Positions 54,913 through 64,000 of a stretch of 64,000 bases of DNA are shown here, in pieces. This DNA is from Spiroplasma sp. NBRC 100390. GTDB lineage: Bacteria; Bacillota_I; Bacilli_A; Mycoplasmatales; Mycoplasmataceae. Each line of letters begins with the position of its first letter. The stretch's first letter is position 1. A model generated the notes under the pieces. The model searched no databases. It saw only the letters and a list, made by a program, of their open reading frames with translations, and had not been told where the DNA came from. The translations under genes and the position numbers were made by a program. The stretch spans positions 1,116,001 through 1,180,000 of the forward strand of contig NZ_CP018022.1 in the NCBI RefSeq assembly GCF_001886495.1. The letters are read 5' to 3'.

Positions 54913-57576
54913 TTATCGTCCAATGAATTTACGAACACCATCATAAGCCAATAGCAGTAACAATGGTATAACCATCATTCCCAATGATATAATTGACATT
55001 TGTCAAGATAATAATGGCGACGTCTCAAACTTATTTTCATTAGCTGTTGATAAAAAGATTAAATTTAACCCTGGCGCATATATTATTAAAAAGTTTAATG
55101 CTAAAGCAATTAATGATGCTCCTAATAAATAATAATTGGTTGGTTCCATTTTATGATGGGCTTTAATCTGATAGTTTGGTAATTGAATTGCAAAAGCAAA
55201 AATAACCGGTGAACATGCCATCACTAAAATTGTCGCAATTTTAGCATCTTCAACATTATTAAAAACTTCTTTTCCAATAAAAAATGTTGCAATAACAGTT
55301 CCCGCCGTAACAAATGCTAAATATAAAATCGTTCCTAAACTATTAGTAAAAAAGGACTCTTTTTTATTTCGTGGTTTATCTAACATTAGACGATTATCGT
55401 TATCTCCTAAACCGATTGGAATTGCCATTAATGTTTCAACAACCAAGTTAAATCATAAAATATTAACTGAATCAAATGGCTTAATTTGCGTTGAAACAGA
55501 AATAATAATAAATGCCAAAACATTAGCTAACTGTGCTGCACAAACAAAAGCAATTGCCCGTTTAATTTTATGATAAACATTTCTTCCTTCTTCAACACCA
55601 CGAATAATAGTTGAAAAATTATCATCTTGCAAAATAATATTTGCTGCTTCTTTTGAAACATCAGTCCCAGTAATTCCCATTGCTACTCCAATATCTGCTT
55701 TGCTTAAACTTGGAGCATCATTAACACCATCACCCGTCATTGACACAACATAATTCATTGCTTGTAAACACTCAACAATTCTTGTTTTATGATCAGGATT
55801 AACTCTTGCAAAAACCGAAACATCTCTAAATTTCTCTTGTAATTCTTTATTATTCATACTATCAATTTGATGACCAGAAATAACATTCGCTTCTGAAGTT
55901 GCTAAATTTAAATCTTTTGCAATCGCCAAAGCTGTTGCTTTATGATCTCCTGTAATCATAATTACTCTAATACCAGCTTCATGTGCTCTTTTAACCGCTT
56001 CCACTGCTTCTGGGCGCGGCGGGTCAATCATCCCAACTGCACCTAAGAAAATCAAATCACTTTCAATTTTTTTCTTATCATATTCTTTAAAAGCAAAAGC
56101 TAATACTCGTAATGCTTGACTTGATAATTCTAAAGCTTTTTCTTGTAATTCTTCTTTCATTGTTGCAGTTAAAGGAATAATTTTATTATTTAAATAAATC
56201 TTATGGCAATGTTTTAATAATTGGTCAAGTGCACCTTTTGTATAAACAAACTCTTGTTTATTAACCCGATTAACAGTCGACATTAATTTTCGATCAGAAT
56301 CAAACGGAACTTCTAAGATTCGAGCATACTGTTCACGATATTTAACTTCACTAATCGTAAACCTTCTTGTAAAATCAATTAAAGCAATTTCAGTTGGATC
56401 ACCAATTCGTTCTTTTTTAACATTAATAGCATCATTACATAATGTTAAACAATTAATAAAATGAAATGCTGCTCGATTGTCTGTTTCAAAACGAAAAGCA
56501 CTTTCTTTCATAGTTTCATTATTAAAAATTACTTCTTTAACTGTCATTTTGTTTTGAGTTAAAGTTCCTGTTTTATCTGAACAAATAACATTGACTGACC
56601 CTAATGTTTCAACAGCATCTAATTTTTTAACAATAACATTAACACGAGCCATTCGTTTTACTGACAATGATAAAATAACTGACACAATAACAACTAATGA
56701 CTCTGGAATAACAGCAATAGCAATTGTGACTGATGTCATTAAATTGATTGGTCAACTATTTTCATCAGTCAATAGAAAGAAAACAAAGACAAAAATTGCT
56801 AATAAAATGGCAAAAATACTTACTACTTTTGTTAATTTTGTTAGTCTGATTTGTAAGGGTGTTTTTTCTTGTTTGGCCTTAACGACTCCTGCCGCAATTT
56901 TACCAATTTCACTATTAACAGCATTAGCAACAACAATCCCGATTGCTCTTCCATTTGTAATAAAAGTTGACATAAAAGCCATATTAGTTTGGTCAGCTAA
57001 AACTAATTTTTGTTTTGTTAAAACAATACTATTTTTTTCAATCGGAACTGATTCACCAGTTAAAGCAGCTTCATCAATAAACAAATTACTTGCTTCTAAA
57101 ATACGAATATCCGCTGGAATATATTTTCCAGCTTCTAAAATAACAATGTCACCAACAACCAATTCGTTGGCTGGAATCTCGATAATATCACCATCCCGTT
57201 TTACAACCGCAACTGGAATTGTCATTTTCTTTAATGATTCTAATGATTTTTTTGCTTTCACTTGTTCAATTGTTTGAATAAAAGCATTTAACAAAACAAT
57301 ACATAAAATTACAGCAAAATCAATTACATGAATTTTATTATTAACAACCTTCTGAATAACAACCGAAGCAATACCAGCAATAATTAGAATAATTGACAAA
57401 GGGTCTAATAATGAATATAAAAAAATTAAACTTCAATGTTTATTTTTTGGCTTTGGCAATTCATTTTTACCATTTTTAACTAATTTTTCTTGTGCCTGTT
57501 CTAATGATAAACCCAAACTTAAATTTGTTTCAAATTCTTGTTCCAATTCTTTATCTGTTTTGTTAAATCATGTCAC
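54913..57576 (-). CDS. P2-type cation-transporting ATPase
   Basis: An 887-residue P-type ATPase of the Ca2+-ATPase-like group, starting at GTG 57576. The N-terminal cation-ATPase domain, TGES in ALTGESVPI, the phosphorylation motif CSDKTGTLTQNKM, the KGALDQLLKHC nucleotide domain, TGDHKATALAIA and the hinge MTGDGVNDAPSLSKADIGVAMG are intact. In M4 the usual PEGLP is PESLV. In M6 the NLVTD-type motif reads NLVVE, so the transported ion may not be calcium. Length is normal. It is a single-gene unit. The large antisense reading frame at 56591-57277 is a shadow of this gene. Confidence 0.9.
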
Positions 57577-57692
57577 TTATTGCCGACCTCACTTTCTATT
57601 ATTGTCTAAAACTAAATTTCTTAATTTCTATTTTGCTTTATAAATTAATTTTATAATATAAATAACTAAATTGTAAGACTAATTAAAAAAAT

Positions 57693-57717
57693 AAAAAAAG
57701 TTTTAGAAACTTTTTTT
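57693..57717 (-). terminator. Terminator of lipoprotein C
   Basis: AAAAAAAGTTT and AAACTTTTTTT form an 11-bp stem around a 3-nt loop; T-runs occur on both strands. It lies 12 bp after the lipoprotein stop. The rest of the gap up to 57576 shows no gene. Confidence 0.8.
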
Positions 57718-57728
57718 ATTTTAAAAAT

Positions 57729-59309
57729 TTATCTTTTAACAACATCATAACGATAACTACTTCATAAATAATAAAACGGCATATAATAAAAGTTTGAACT
57801 TCCAAAAACAAAACTGGCGTCACGTCCACCACCATTAAACCAGAAAAGATTATTATTTTTATCATAATCTATTTCTTTAGAATACCAACCGGTTACTTGC
57901 TTAAAAGCAACCAAATCTAAGTCTACTAATTTTTGATTGATTACATCTTTATCGCTAGTAAATTCTTTAAATAAAGTTACTGGTAATGAATAATTTGTTA
58001 ATTTATTAGCCAAATATTTTTCTACTAAATTATTCCATATATTGGTAGAAACATTAAAATGATAACCTCCTTTAAAATTTACTTTGTAATATTTTAAAAA
58101 GGCAATAATAATATTAGCAAAATTAGATATTTTTGTTTCCAATTTATCTTTTGTTAAAATAACTGTCGATATAAAGTCAGTATTACTAGCATTAAAATAG
58201 CCAGATAATGTCATCCCAAAAATATTAATATAATCTAAGGAAAATTTAAATTGTCCTAATTCAAGTTTTGAATCAGCAGCAAATTTTGGGACTACTGATT
58301 TAATATATAAACTAACAAAGTCAACTGGTTTTGCTTCCTCAACATTATTGTCTTTGACTCATTTACTTAATAATGATGCATCAGCTATATCATTACTCCC
58401 ATTATTATAATAAAAACCACGATCATAGTCACTATTAAACAAAACTGTTTGACTTTCCAAAAATGCTTTATCTTTGTTATAAGTAATCATATCCTTTAGA
58501 TTTTCATTGGCTTGAATAAAATTAGTTAATATCTTTTTATAAATATTGTCTATTGTAGTTAAATCTTTCTTATAATCAAGATTAAAATTATCATATAAAG
58601 TTTTAAAATCACCAGTAGTTACATCAATTTGATCTTTATCGTTATAAAAATCAATGATATTTTGATTAAAATAACTTAAAGCACCCCCTTTAACTAAATT
58701 AAATTTTTTCAAATCTGTTGTCATATTAAACGATGCATAATATTTATTATCACTTACTAAATCTTTAAATTTAACTTCGTATTTAACATTAAAATTAATT
58801 GCAACTGCTTGTAATCCATCCATATTTGGTAATCCTGACAACTCAATTAATTTTTCAATATCAATAAAATTTAACTCTATCATAACATCGTTTTCACTAA
58901 AGGAAACAGGCTCACTATTTGGATAATAATTTGAATACTCATTCTTAATTTCACGATTAACATTATCAAAAACTGCACGAAAGGTTGTTAGAAACTCATT
59001 CTTAATTGCTAAATCATCTTGATCTTTATCATTTAATTGATAGGTTTTTTTGCTATCAGAAACTCGTGTATATGCTACTAACATATAAGGGTTATTTCGT
59101 TCAATATCTTCTTTAAATGATAAATTTTCAAAACTCGTGCTAACTTTCTCACTAATTTTATTTAAAATTTCAACATCTTTATGACCATCATTAATTTCTT
59201 CTGTGCCATCACCATTCTCATTATTTGTTTTAGGGGTACAACTTACAACAGTAATTGCCCCACTTGTGAGCAATGAAAAGACTCCTAATAAATTTAATAA
59301 TTTTTTCAT
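57729..59309 (-). CDS. Lipoprotein C of a three-member paralogous family
   Basis: A 526-residue predicted lipoprotein. ATG 59309 follows TTGGAGG with 5 bases between. The signal peptide MKKLLNLLGVFSLLTSGAI ends at VVSC. It shares the layout of lipoproteins A and B: an NREIKNEYSNYYPNSEPVSF segment, a FIDIEKL strand, LEKGxxxxxF-type helices, LGQFKFSLDYINIFGMTLSG and a NFANIIIAFLKYYK helix. It is more distant from them than they are from each other and lies 18 kb away. Its promoter has an all-T spacer, so it is a good candidate for on/off variation. Confidence 0.82.
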
Positions 59310-59344
59310 TTTTTCCTCCAAAAGTAATATACTTTTTCTTTTTT

Positions 59345-59374
59345 ATTATAAAAAAAAAAAAAAAAAAGCAACAA
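59345..59374 (-). promoter_or_regulatory. Promoter with T18 tract in the spacer
   Basis: A consensus TATAAT (59350-59345, minus strand) directly follows a run of 18 T (59367-59350, the last T being the first base of the -10 box). The possible -35 boxes are TTGCTT (59371-59366, 15-bp spacer) and TTGTTG (59374-59369, 18-bp spacer). The spacer is therefore nothing but T in the first case, and nearly so in the second. Start would be near 59339, about 30 nt before the lipoprotein ATG. Confidence 0.75.
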
Positions 59375-59380
59375 ATTTGA

Positions 59381-59415
59381 AAAAAAACTTAAAAACCTTT
59401 TCTAAGATTTTTAAG
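59381..59415 (-). terminator. Terminator after alsD
   Basis: CTTAAAAA and TTTTTAAG form an 8-bp stem with a 12-nt loop and run into TTTTTTTC on the minus strand. It is weak in GC but well placed, 18 bp after the alsD stop. Confidence 0.65.
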
Positions 59416-59432
59416 AATTTTTTAATTAAAAA

Positions 59433-60158
59433 TTATTTTTTTGCTTTTTCAGCTAATTCAATTTCTTGTTGCAATTCTTTACTCATTAGCTCTTTAGTTA
59501 AATACTCATCAGTTGTCGGTAACTCTAAATCAATTTTTGAAAAATAAGATATTTCAATAACACCTGTTTCTAATAGAAAATCAAAAATATGACCACCAGT
59601 ATCTTTTTCCGTACTAATAAAGTGCGAATGAAAACCATGCACTCCCAAAGTATTTGCAAAAGCAGGTGTTCAAAATCCAACAATATCTCCTGTTACATTT
59701 TTACTTTCAACAACCGCTTGATGAGCAGTTGCTTTTAATAATGTTGGATATGGTTTTTCTTGACGAGAAACTGTTCGTGTTTTCATTTCTAAAAAGGAAC
59801 CATTAATCTTAATTCCATAAAATAAATTAGAACTTGGTAAATTCTCAAGAATAATTTTTTGTACTGTTTCATAATTAGATTGTTGTGAAATAACAATTTT
59901 TTTATGTTGTTCAAAAAAAGCTACTGAAGCAAAAGGTGTTGTCATATCTAAATTAACTAAATTAACCTTACCATCAGCTTTTAATTGATACGCAACACCA
60001 TCTAAAACAACTAGTTCACCATCTAAGTGATCAAAAGTTCCTAACCCAAAATCACCTTGTTTTAACAAAGCACGAAAATCAAGAACTCCATCAAAGTTAC
60101 CAGCTGCTAAACTTGCAATTGTTGAAAATTGATAAATTTTTCCATATTTTTGCATCAT
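59433..60158 (-). CDS. alsD: Alpha-acetolactate decarboxylase
   Basis: A 241-residue zinc enzyme that decarboxylates acetolactate to acetoin. The family text IYQFSTIASLAAGNFDG, GDFGLGTFDHLDGELVVLDG, PFASVAFF and the metal-binding GVHGFHSHFIS are all visible; the last includes two of the zinc histidines. Length is normal. Its ATG lies 2 bp after the alsS stop, so both are made together. Together they turn pyruvate into neutral acetoin, relieving acid stress from glycolysis. Confidence 0.95.
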
Positions 60159-60160
60159 AA

Positions 60161-61828
60161 CTAATAAATCTCTTTCTCTAATAATGTTTTTCCTAATAAA
60201 ATATTTTCACTATAATCAACGGGGATATCAATAACAACAGGTTTGTTAGCAGCAAAAGCTTTTTGCAAAACATCTTCTAATTCACTTGGATGATTAACTC
60301 GCATCCCAATTGCACCAAAACTTTCAGCATATTTAACAAAATCAACTGGTCCTAATTCAACTCCTGATGTTCGATTATACTTCATATTTTGTTGAAAAGC
60401 AACCATATCAAAAGTTCCATCAGTTCAAATTAAATGAATAATTGGTAAATTTAAACGAACAGCCGTCTCTAATTCCATTGCTGAGAACAGAAAACCACCA
60501 TCTCCTGACATTGAAATTACTTTTTTACCAGGCCGAACTAATGCGGCCCCAATTGCTCATGGCAGAGCAACTCCTAATGTTTGCATCCCATTACTAAATA
60601 ATAATGTTCGCGGTTCATATGAACGAAAATGACGAGCCATTCATATATATAATGAACCAACATCAACAGTTACAGTCATATCATCACTAATTAATTTTCG
60701 AACAGTATGAATAATATGCAACGGATGTGTTAAATTAGCTTTTTCAATATGTTTTATATTTTGCCCATCTTCTAGTTTTGATTTTAAATCATCTAAAATC
60801 TTATTTTCGTTTGATGCTAATGCCAACTTATCAAACCCAGCCGCAAATTTTTGTAGCGTCTTAGCAATATCACCAACAAGTTCTAATGTTGGTTGATAAT
60901 AATTATCAATATCAGCAATCACTTCATCAATATGAATAATTTTACTATCCTTATTTTTATTTCATACTTTTGGATCATATTCAACCGGGTCATAACCAAT
61001 GGCAATAACTAAGTCAGCATGGTCTAATAAGATATCTCCTGGTTGGTTTTTAAATAGTCCAACACGACCATAAAAATGTTGTTCTAAATCCCGTGAAATA
61101 ACTCCTGCTGCTTGGAAAGTTTCAACAACTGGTAATTTTGTTTTTTCAACAATTTTACGAATTGCCGCTGTTGTAACTGCATCAGAAGAACGCATTCCTA
61201 ATAATAGGACTGGTAATTTAGCTTGATTAATTTCAGCAATTAAATTAAGAACTTTTTCATCACATGCTGATCCTAAATCATAATTTGATGAAAGCACCAA
61301 TGCCTCATGTTGAATGTCTTCAGCATTAACAATATCTTGTGGCAATGAAACAAAAGCAGCACCTTTTCGTCCCGTTGTTGCTTCCCGAAAAGCATTCGCC
61401 AATGCTTCTGAAATATTATTTGGATGAACTACTTCTTTACTATATTTTGTAATTGGTTGAAACAAAGCAGCATTATCCATTGCCTGATGTGTTCTTTTTA
61501 AACTATCTTCTCGACCAACATTCCCAGCAATGGCAACAACAGGATCGCCCTCAGAGTTAGCTGTTACTAAACCTGTTGCAAGATTTGAAGCGCCAGGACC
61601 ACTTGTAACCAAAACAACTCCTGGTTCACCAGTAATCCTTCCAACTGCCGCTGCTATAAAAGCAGCATTTTGTTCATGCCTTGTTAAGATTAATTTTGGG
61701 CCACGATCAACTAATACATCAAAAACTTTATCGATTTTAGCTCCTGGGATCCCAAAAATATATTTGACATTTTGGTTGATTAAAGTGTCCACCACAATGT
61801 CAGCACCCGTTTTTTTATTTTTACTCAT
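60161..61828 (-). CDS. alsS: Acetolactate synthase, catabolic type
   Basis: A 555-residue thiamine-diphosphate enzyme that joins two pyruvates to acetolactate. Seen are the catalytic glutamate region [20 protein letters not shown], the [11 protein letters not shown] segment, [12 protein letters not shown], and the ThDP-binding [20 protein letters not shown] with [12 protein letters not shown]. The acetoin-forming class is indicated by the alsD neighbour and by the absence of a regulatory subunit and of branched-chain genes. GGAGG is 9 bases before ATG 61828. It leads the alsS-alsD operon. Confidence 0.95.
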
Positions 61829-61891
61829 TTTTATTCCTCCTGAGTTCTATAGTAAATACAACATTAACATCATTTAAAAATGAAATCTCAG

Positions 61892-61920
61892 AAAAAAACA
61901 TTTCAATTTTGAAATGTTTC
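61892..61920 (-). terminator. Terminator after fba
   Basis: GAAACATTTC and GAAATGTTTT pair around AAAATT and run into TTTTC on the minus strand. It is directly after the fba stop (61921-61923). Confidence 0.85.
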
Positions 61921-62811
61921 CTAAACTTTACCTTTGCAACCAAATCATGTTGTTAACTCATCAAATGTTGCTTTGATTGCTTCATAACCTGGTTTCAATA
62001 ATTTACGCGGATCAAACCCTTTCCCATTTTCCGGTTTGTCTTTTCCCGCTTCAATATATTGCCTTGTTGCCGCAGCAAAGGCAATTTGTAATTCAGTATT
62101 AACATTAATCTTGCTAATTCCTAATGAAATTGCTTTTTTAACTTGTTCTTGTGGAATGCCACTTCCACCGTGTAAAACCATTCCAATTTTAGCAGCAGCT
62201 TGGATATCTTCTAACGCTTGAAAATTTAATCCTGGTCATCCTGTTGGATATGGCCCATGAATGTTCCCAATTCCTGCTGCCAAGAAATCAATCCCTGTTG
62301 CAACCATTTCAGCTGCTTCTTTCGGATCACCAATTTCACCAGCACCAACAACACCATCTTCTTCGCCACCAATTGTTCCAATTTCAGCTTCAACCGAAAC
62401 AGCATTTGCTTTCGCATAACCTACTACTTCTTTTGTATTTGTAATATTTTCAGAAAATGGATGATGACTACCATCATACATCACTGAAGAAAAACCAGCA
62501 TCAATTGCTTTTTTGCAACTGTCCACTGATTGACCATGGTCTAAATGTAAGGCTACTGGAACCGTAATTTCCAACGAGTCTAATAACGCGCTAACCATTG
62601 CAACAACTAAGTTATAACCTCCCATATATTTAATTGCTCCTTCTGAAGCACCTAAAATAATTGGGGTATTTGTTGCTTGTGCCACTTCTAATAGCGCTTT
62701 GGTTCATTCTAGATTATTAATGTTAAAATGGCCAACCGCATATTTATTCTGATGTGCTTTTTTAATCATTTCACTAGCATTAACTAGTTTTTTATGATAT
62801 TTTTGTCCCAT
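61921..62811 (-). CDS. fba: Fructose-bisphosphate aldolase, class II
   Basis: A 296-residue zinc-dependent aldolase of glycolysis. It begins MGQKYHKKLVNASEMIKKA with YAVGHFNINN. The metal-ligand motif ALHLDHGQS, SVMYDGSHHPF with the catalytic acid region, EAEIGTIGGEEDG, GIGNIHGPYPTG and the VLHGGSGIP phosphate site are all present. The N-terminal 45 residues and the tail contain TGA-coded Trp. Length is normal. AGAAGGG lies about 9 bases before the ATG. Confidence 0.96.
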
Positions 62812-62961
62812 AATTTTTTTCCCTTCTAAATATAAAATCTCACGTTATTATTATAAACTTTTTATTTTAAAAAATCGTATAAAACAAAGCATTTTCTTAA
62901 TTTTATTGAATTTACCAAAATTTACCAAAAAAACTAGAAAAAGTAATAATTCTCTAAAATT

Positions 62962-62992
62962 TTACTCACTCTTCAAAATCCTATGTTATTAT
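62962..62992 (+). promoter_or_regulatory. Promoter of the small RNA
   Basis: TGTTATTAT (62984-62992) is an extended -10 element, TG-N-TATTAT. A TTACTC at 62962-62967 could be the -35 box at a 19-bp spacing. Start would be near 62999, at the edge of the first RNA hairpin. Confidence 0.6.
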
Positions 62993-62996
62993 GAAA

Positions 62997-63142
62997 TTAC
63001 TATATGGCAACATATAGTAAACAAACAGAACTTATCATTACCTGATGGATGGGCCTCCTAAAAGGTAATACCCAAAGATAGGTATCCGTTAGTAAATAGT
63101 TTTTTCTAAAGGGCACTCCTTATCAAAGGAATGCCTTTTTTT
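62997..63142 (+). ncRNA. Unassigned structured small RNA with intrinsic terminator
   Basis: About 140 nt on the plus strand in a gap between two minus-strand genes, with its own promoter. It starts with a 10-bp hairpin closed by a GCAA tetraloop (62997-63020). A middle part can form CTGATGGAT/ATCCGTTAG (63042-63050 with 63084-63092), enclosing GGG/CCC and CCT/AGG pairs. Alternatively it can form ATTACCT/AGGTAAT (63037-63043 with 63063-63069); the two overlap. It ends with GGCACTCCTT/AAGGAATGCC (63112-63135) and T7. It lacks SRP-RNA, RNase P and tmRNA hallmarks. No plus-strand gene follows, so it is probably trans-acting. Confidence 0.7.
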
Positions 63143-63974
63143 ATTTTAATTTCTGACAATAATTACAATAGTAAGTTCCTCGACCATTAACAAAAATTTT
63201 ATCAACTTGATTTTTACAATTAACACACTCCAATTTATTTCGACCATGTACTTTTAACTGCTGAAAAAATTTCCCATCCATTCCTGGTTCGGGATGATAA
63301 GTAGCAATTGTTGTTCCACCTTCATTAATTGCTTTCTGAAGCACAATTTTTGTATTATCAATAATATTTTGATAATCTTGATCAGCTAAGTTTTTGGTTT
63401 TTTCACCAGGGTGAATTTTTGATGCAAATAGAATTTCATTTGCATAAATATTACCAATTCCAACAATAACATTTTGTTCTAATAATGTTGTCTTAATTGG
63501 TTGTGATTTGCTTTGCCAAGCATTTTTTAAATATGAAACAGTAATTCGTTCATCAAATGGTTCATACCCCAATTTATTTAATGGTGCTTGTTGCAAATAA
63601 TCACTCTTATCATATAAATGCATTGTCCCAAATTTTCTTGTATCATGGTAACGTAATTGAAATTGATGGTCAAGTTCAAATAAAACCATAATATGTTGTC
63701 ATTCACCTGGTTCATCTTTTTTTGTAAAAAAATACTTTCCTTCCATTCTTAAATGACTAATTAAAACATAATCATCTAGAATAAAAAGCAAATGTTTTCC
63801 CATTCGATCAATTTGATTAATCTTTTGGCCAACAACTTCTTTAATAAAAACTTTTGAATCAATTGGAGCTTTTATTATTTTATTTCAAAAAATTTGACAA
63901 TCAGTAATTGTTTTCCCCACGACATATTTTGTTAAAATTCGGCGAACTGTTTCGACTTCTGGTAATTCTGGCAT
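63141..63974 (-). CDS. mutM: Formamidopyrimidine-DNA glycosylase
   Basis: A 277-residue Fpg that removes 8-oxoguanine. It starts MPELPEVETVRRIL, with the catalytic Pro2-Glu3 and the conserved lysine in GKHLLF. The helix-two-turn-helix region has VGIGNIYANEILFASKIHPG, and the C-terminal zinc finger CVNCKNQ...CNYCQ has its four cysteines and the loop NGRGTYYC. Length is normal. Its stop overlaps the T-run of the small-RNA terminator on the other strand. The adjoining gene to the right is outside the window. Confidence 0.97.
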
Positions 63975-64000
63975 ATTGTTCCTTCTTTCTTATCAATAAC

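Noticed and set aside
56591-57277. A 228-codon plus-strand reading frame
   Set aside because: It is fully antisense to the conserved P-type ATPase, has no ribosome-binding site and shows no family motif.
40726-57576. Strings of short adjacent frames in the same direction that look like decayed pseudogenes
   Set aside because: They join without frameshift or TAA/TAG when TGA is read as Trp, and family motifs continue across every join.
62997-63142. The small RNA as SRP (4.5S) RNA or as a cis-acting riboswitch
   Set aside because: The SRP helix-8 sequence is absent, and no plus-strand gene lies downstream; mutM is on the opposite strand.
63108-63142. The hairpin near 63.12 kb as the mutM terminator
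   Set aside because: The T-run follows the stem on the plus strand only; in the mutM direction the stem is followed by CTTTAGAAAAAAC.
1-64000. CRISPR arrays, insertion sequences, prophage genes, tRNA or rRNA genes
   Set aside because: I saw no regularly spaced repeats, transposase or phage motifs, and no tRNA or rRNA signatures apart from the tRNA-like part of ssrA.

Overview
The window comes from an AT-rich mollicute, most likely a Spiroplasma. UGA is read as tryptophan throughout: dozens of reading frames are whole only if TGA is sense, and TGG is also used. Lipoproteins with short MKKLLS-type signal peptides ending in a lipobox cysteine are abundant. tmRNA, rpsI/rplM and rplJ/rplL are also present. 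All coordinates below assume genetic code 4. Almost everything lies on the minus strand; the plus-strand units are one lipoprotein pair, a HIT protein, a YigZ-like protein and a probable small RNA.

Layout by region. 0-7 kb: a partial lipoprotein preceded by a cobalamin-type riboswitch with kissing loop and terminator. Then an ABC-2 permease, 5-formyl-THF cyclo-ligase and a compact SUF Fe-S operon (sufC-D-S-U-B), ending at a 42-bp perfect palindrome shared with a divergent lipoprotein pair (6.9-10.9 kb). 11-15 kb: a small protein, a HIT hydrolase, then an AAA+ (Clp-like) ATPase, radical-SAM activase and thiol peroxidase operon. 15-22.4 kb: a three-gene unit of a 1,291-residue SF1 helicase with a large coiled-coil insert and two proteins of unknown function. 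22.5-28 kb: rplM-rpsI, glyA, an ECF S component (probably folate), ung, a YigZ-like gene and trmB. 28-30.5 kb: a membrane protein with degenerate GGDEF and EAL domains, then ssrA. 30.5-36.5 kb: an operon built around a GH123/DUF4091-like lipoprotein, with two related secreted proteins and a membrane protein, read from a promoter whose spacer is a poly-T tract. 36.5-48.3 kb: two tandem paralogous lipoproteins, a giant FtsX-type permease with its lipoprotein partner, and membrane proteins. 48.3-49.5 kb: rplJ-rplL with an L10 leader. 49.6-57.6 kb: a beta-propeller surface protein, a second giant permease with a cysteine-rich HxlR regulator, and a P2-type cation ATPase. 57.7-59.4 kb: a third paralogous lipoprotein with another poly-T promoter. 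59.4-64 kb: alsD-alsS (acetoin synthesis), class II fructose-bisphosphate aldolase, an unassigned structured RNA, and mutM.

How parts fit together. Housekeeping modules (SUF, folate/one-carbon, aldolase/acetoin, ribosomal proteins, base-excision repair) are interleaved with a large accessory surface proteome. Two surface-protein units have homopolymer T tracts exactly between -35 and -10, the architecture of phase-variable promoters. The most unusual items are the cobalamin riboswitch in front of a lipoprotein, the poly-T promoters, the orphan structured RNA near 63 kb, the catalytically dead GGDEF-EAL membrane protein and the helicase/coiled-coil operon. Function calls rest on motifs read by eye; no database search was run.
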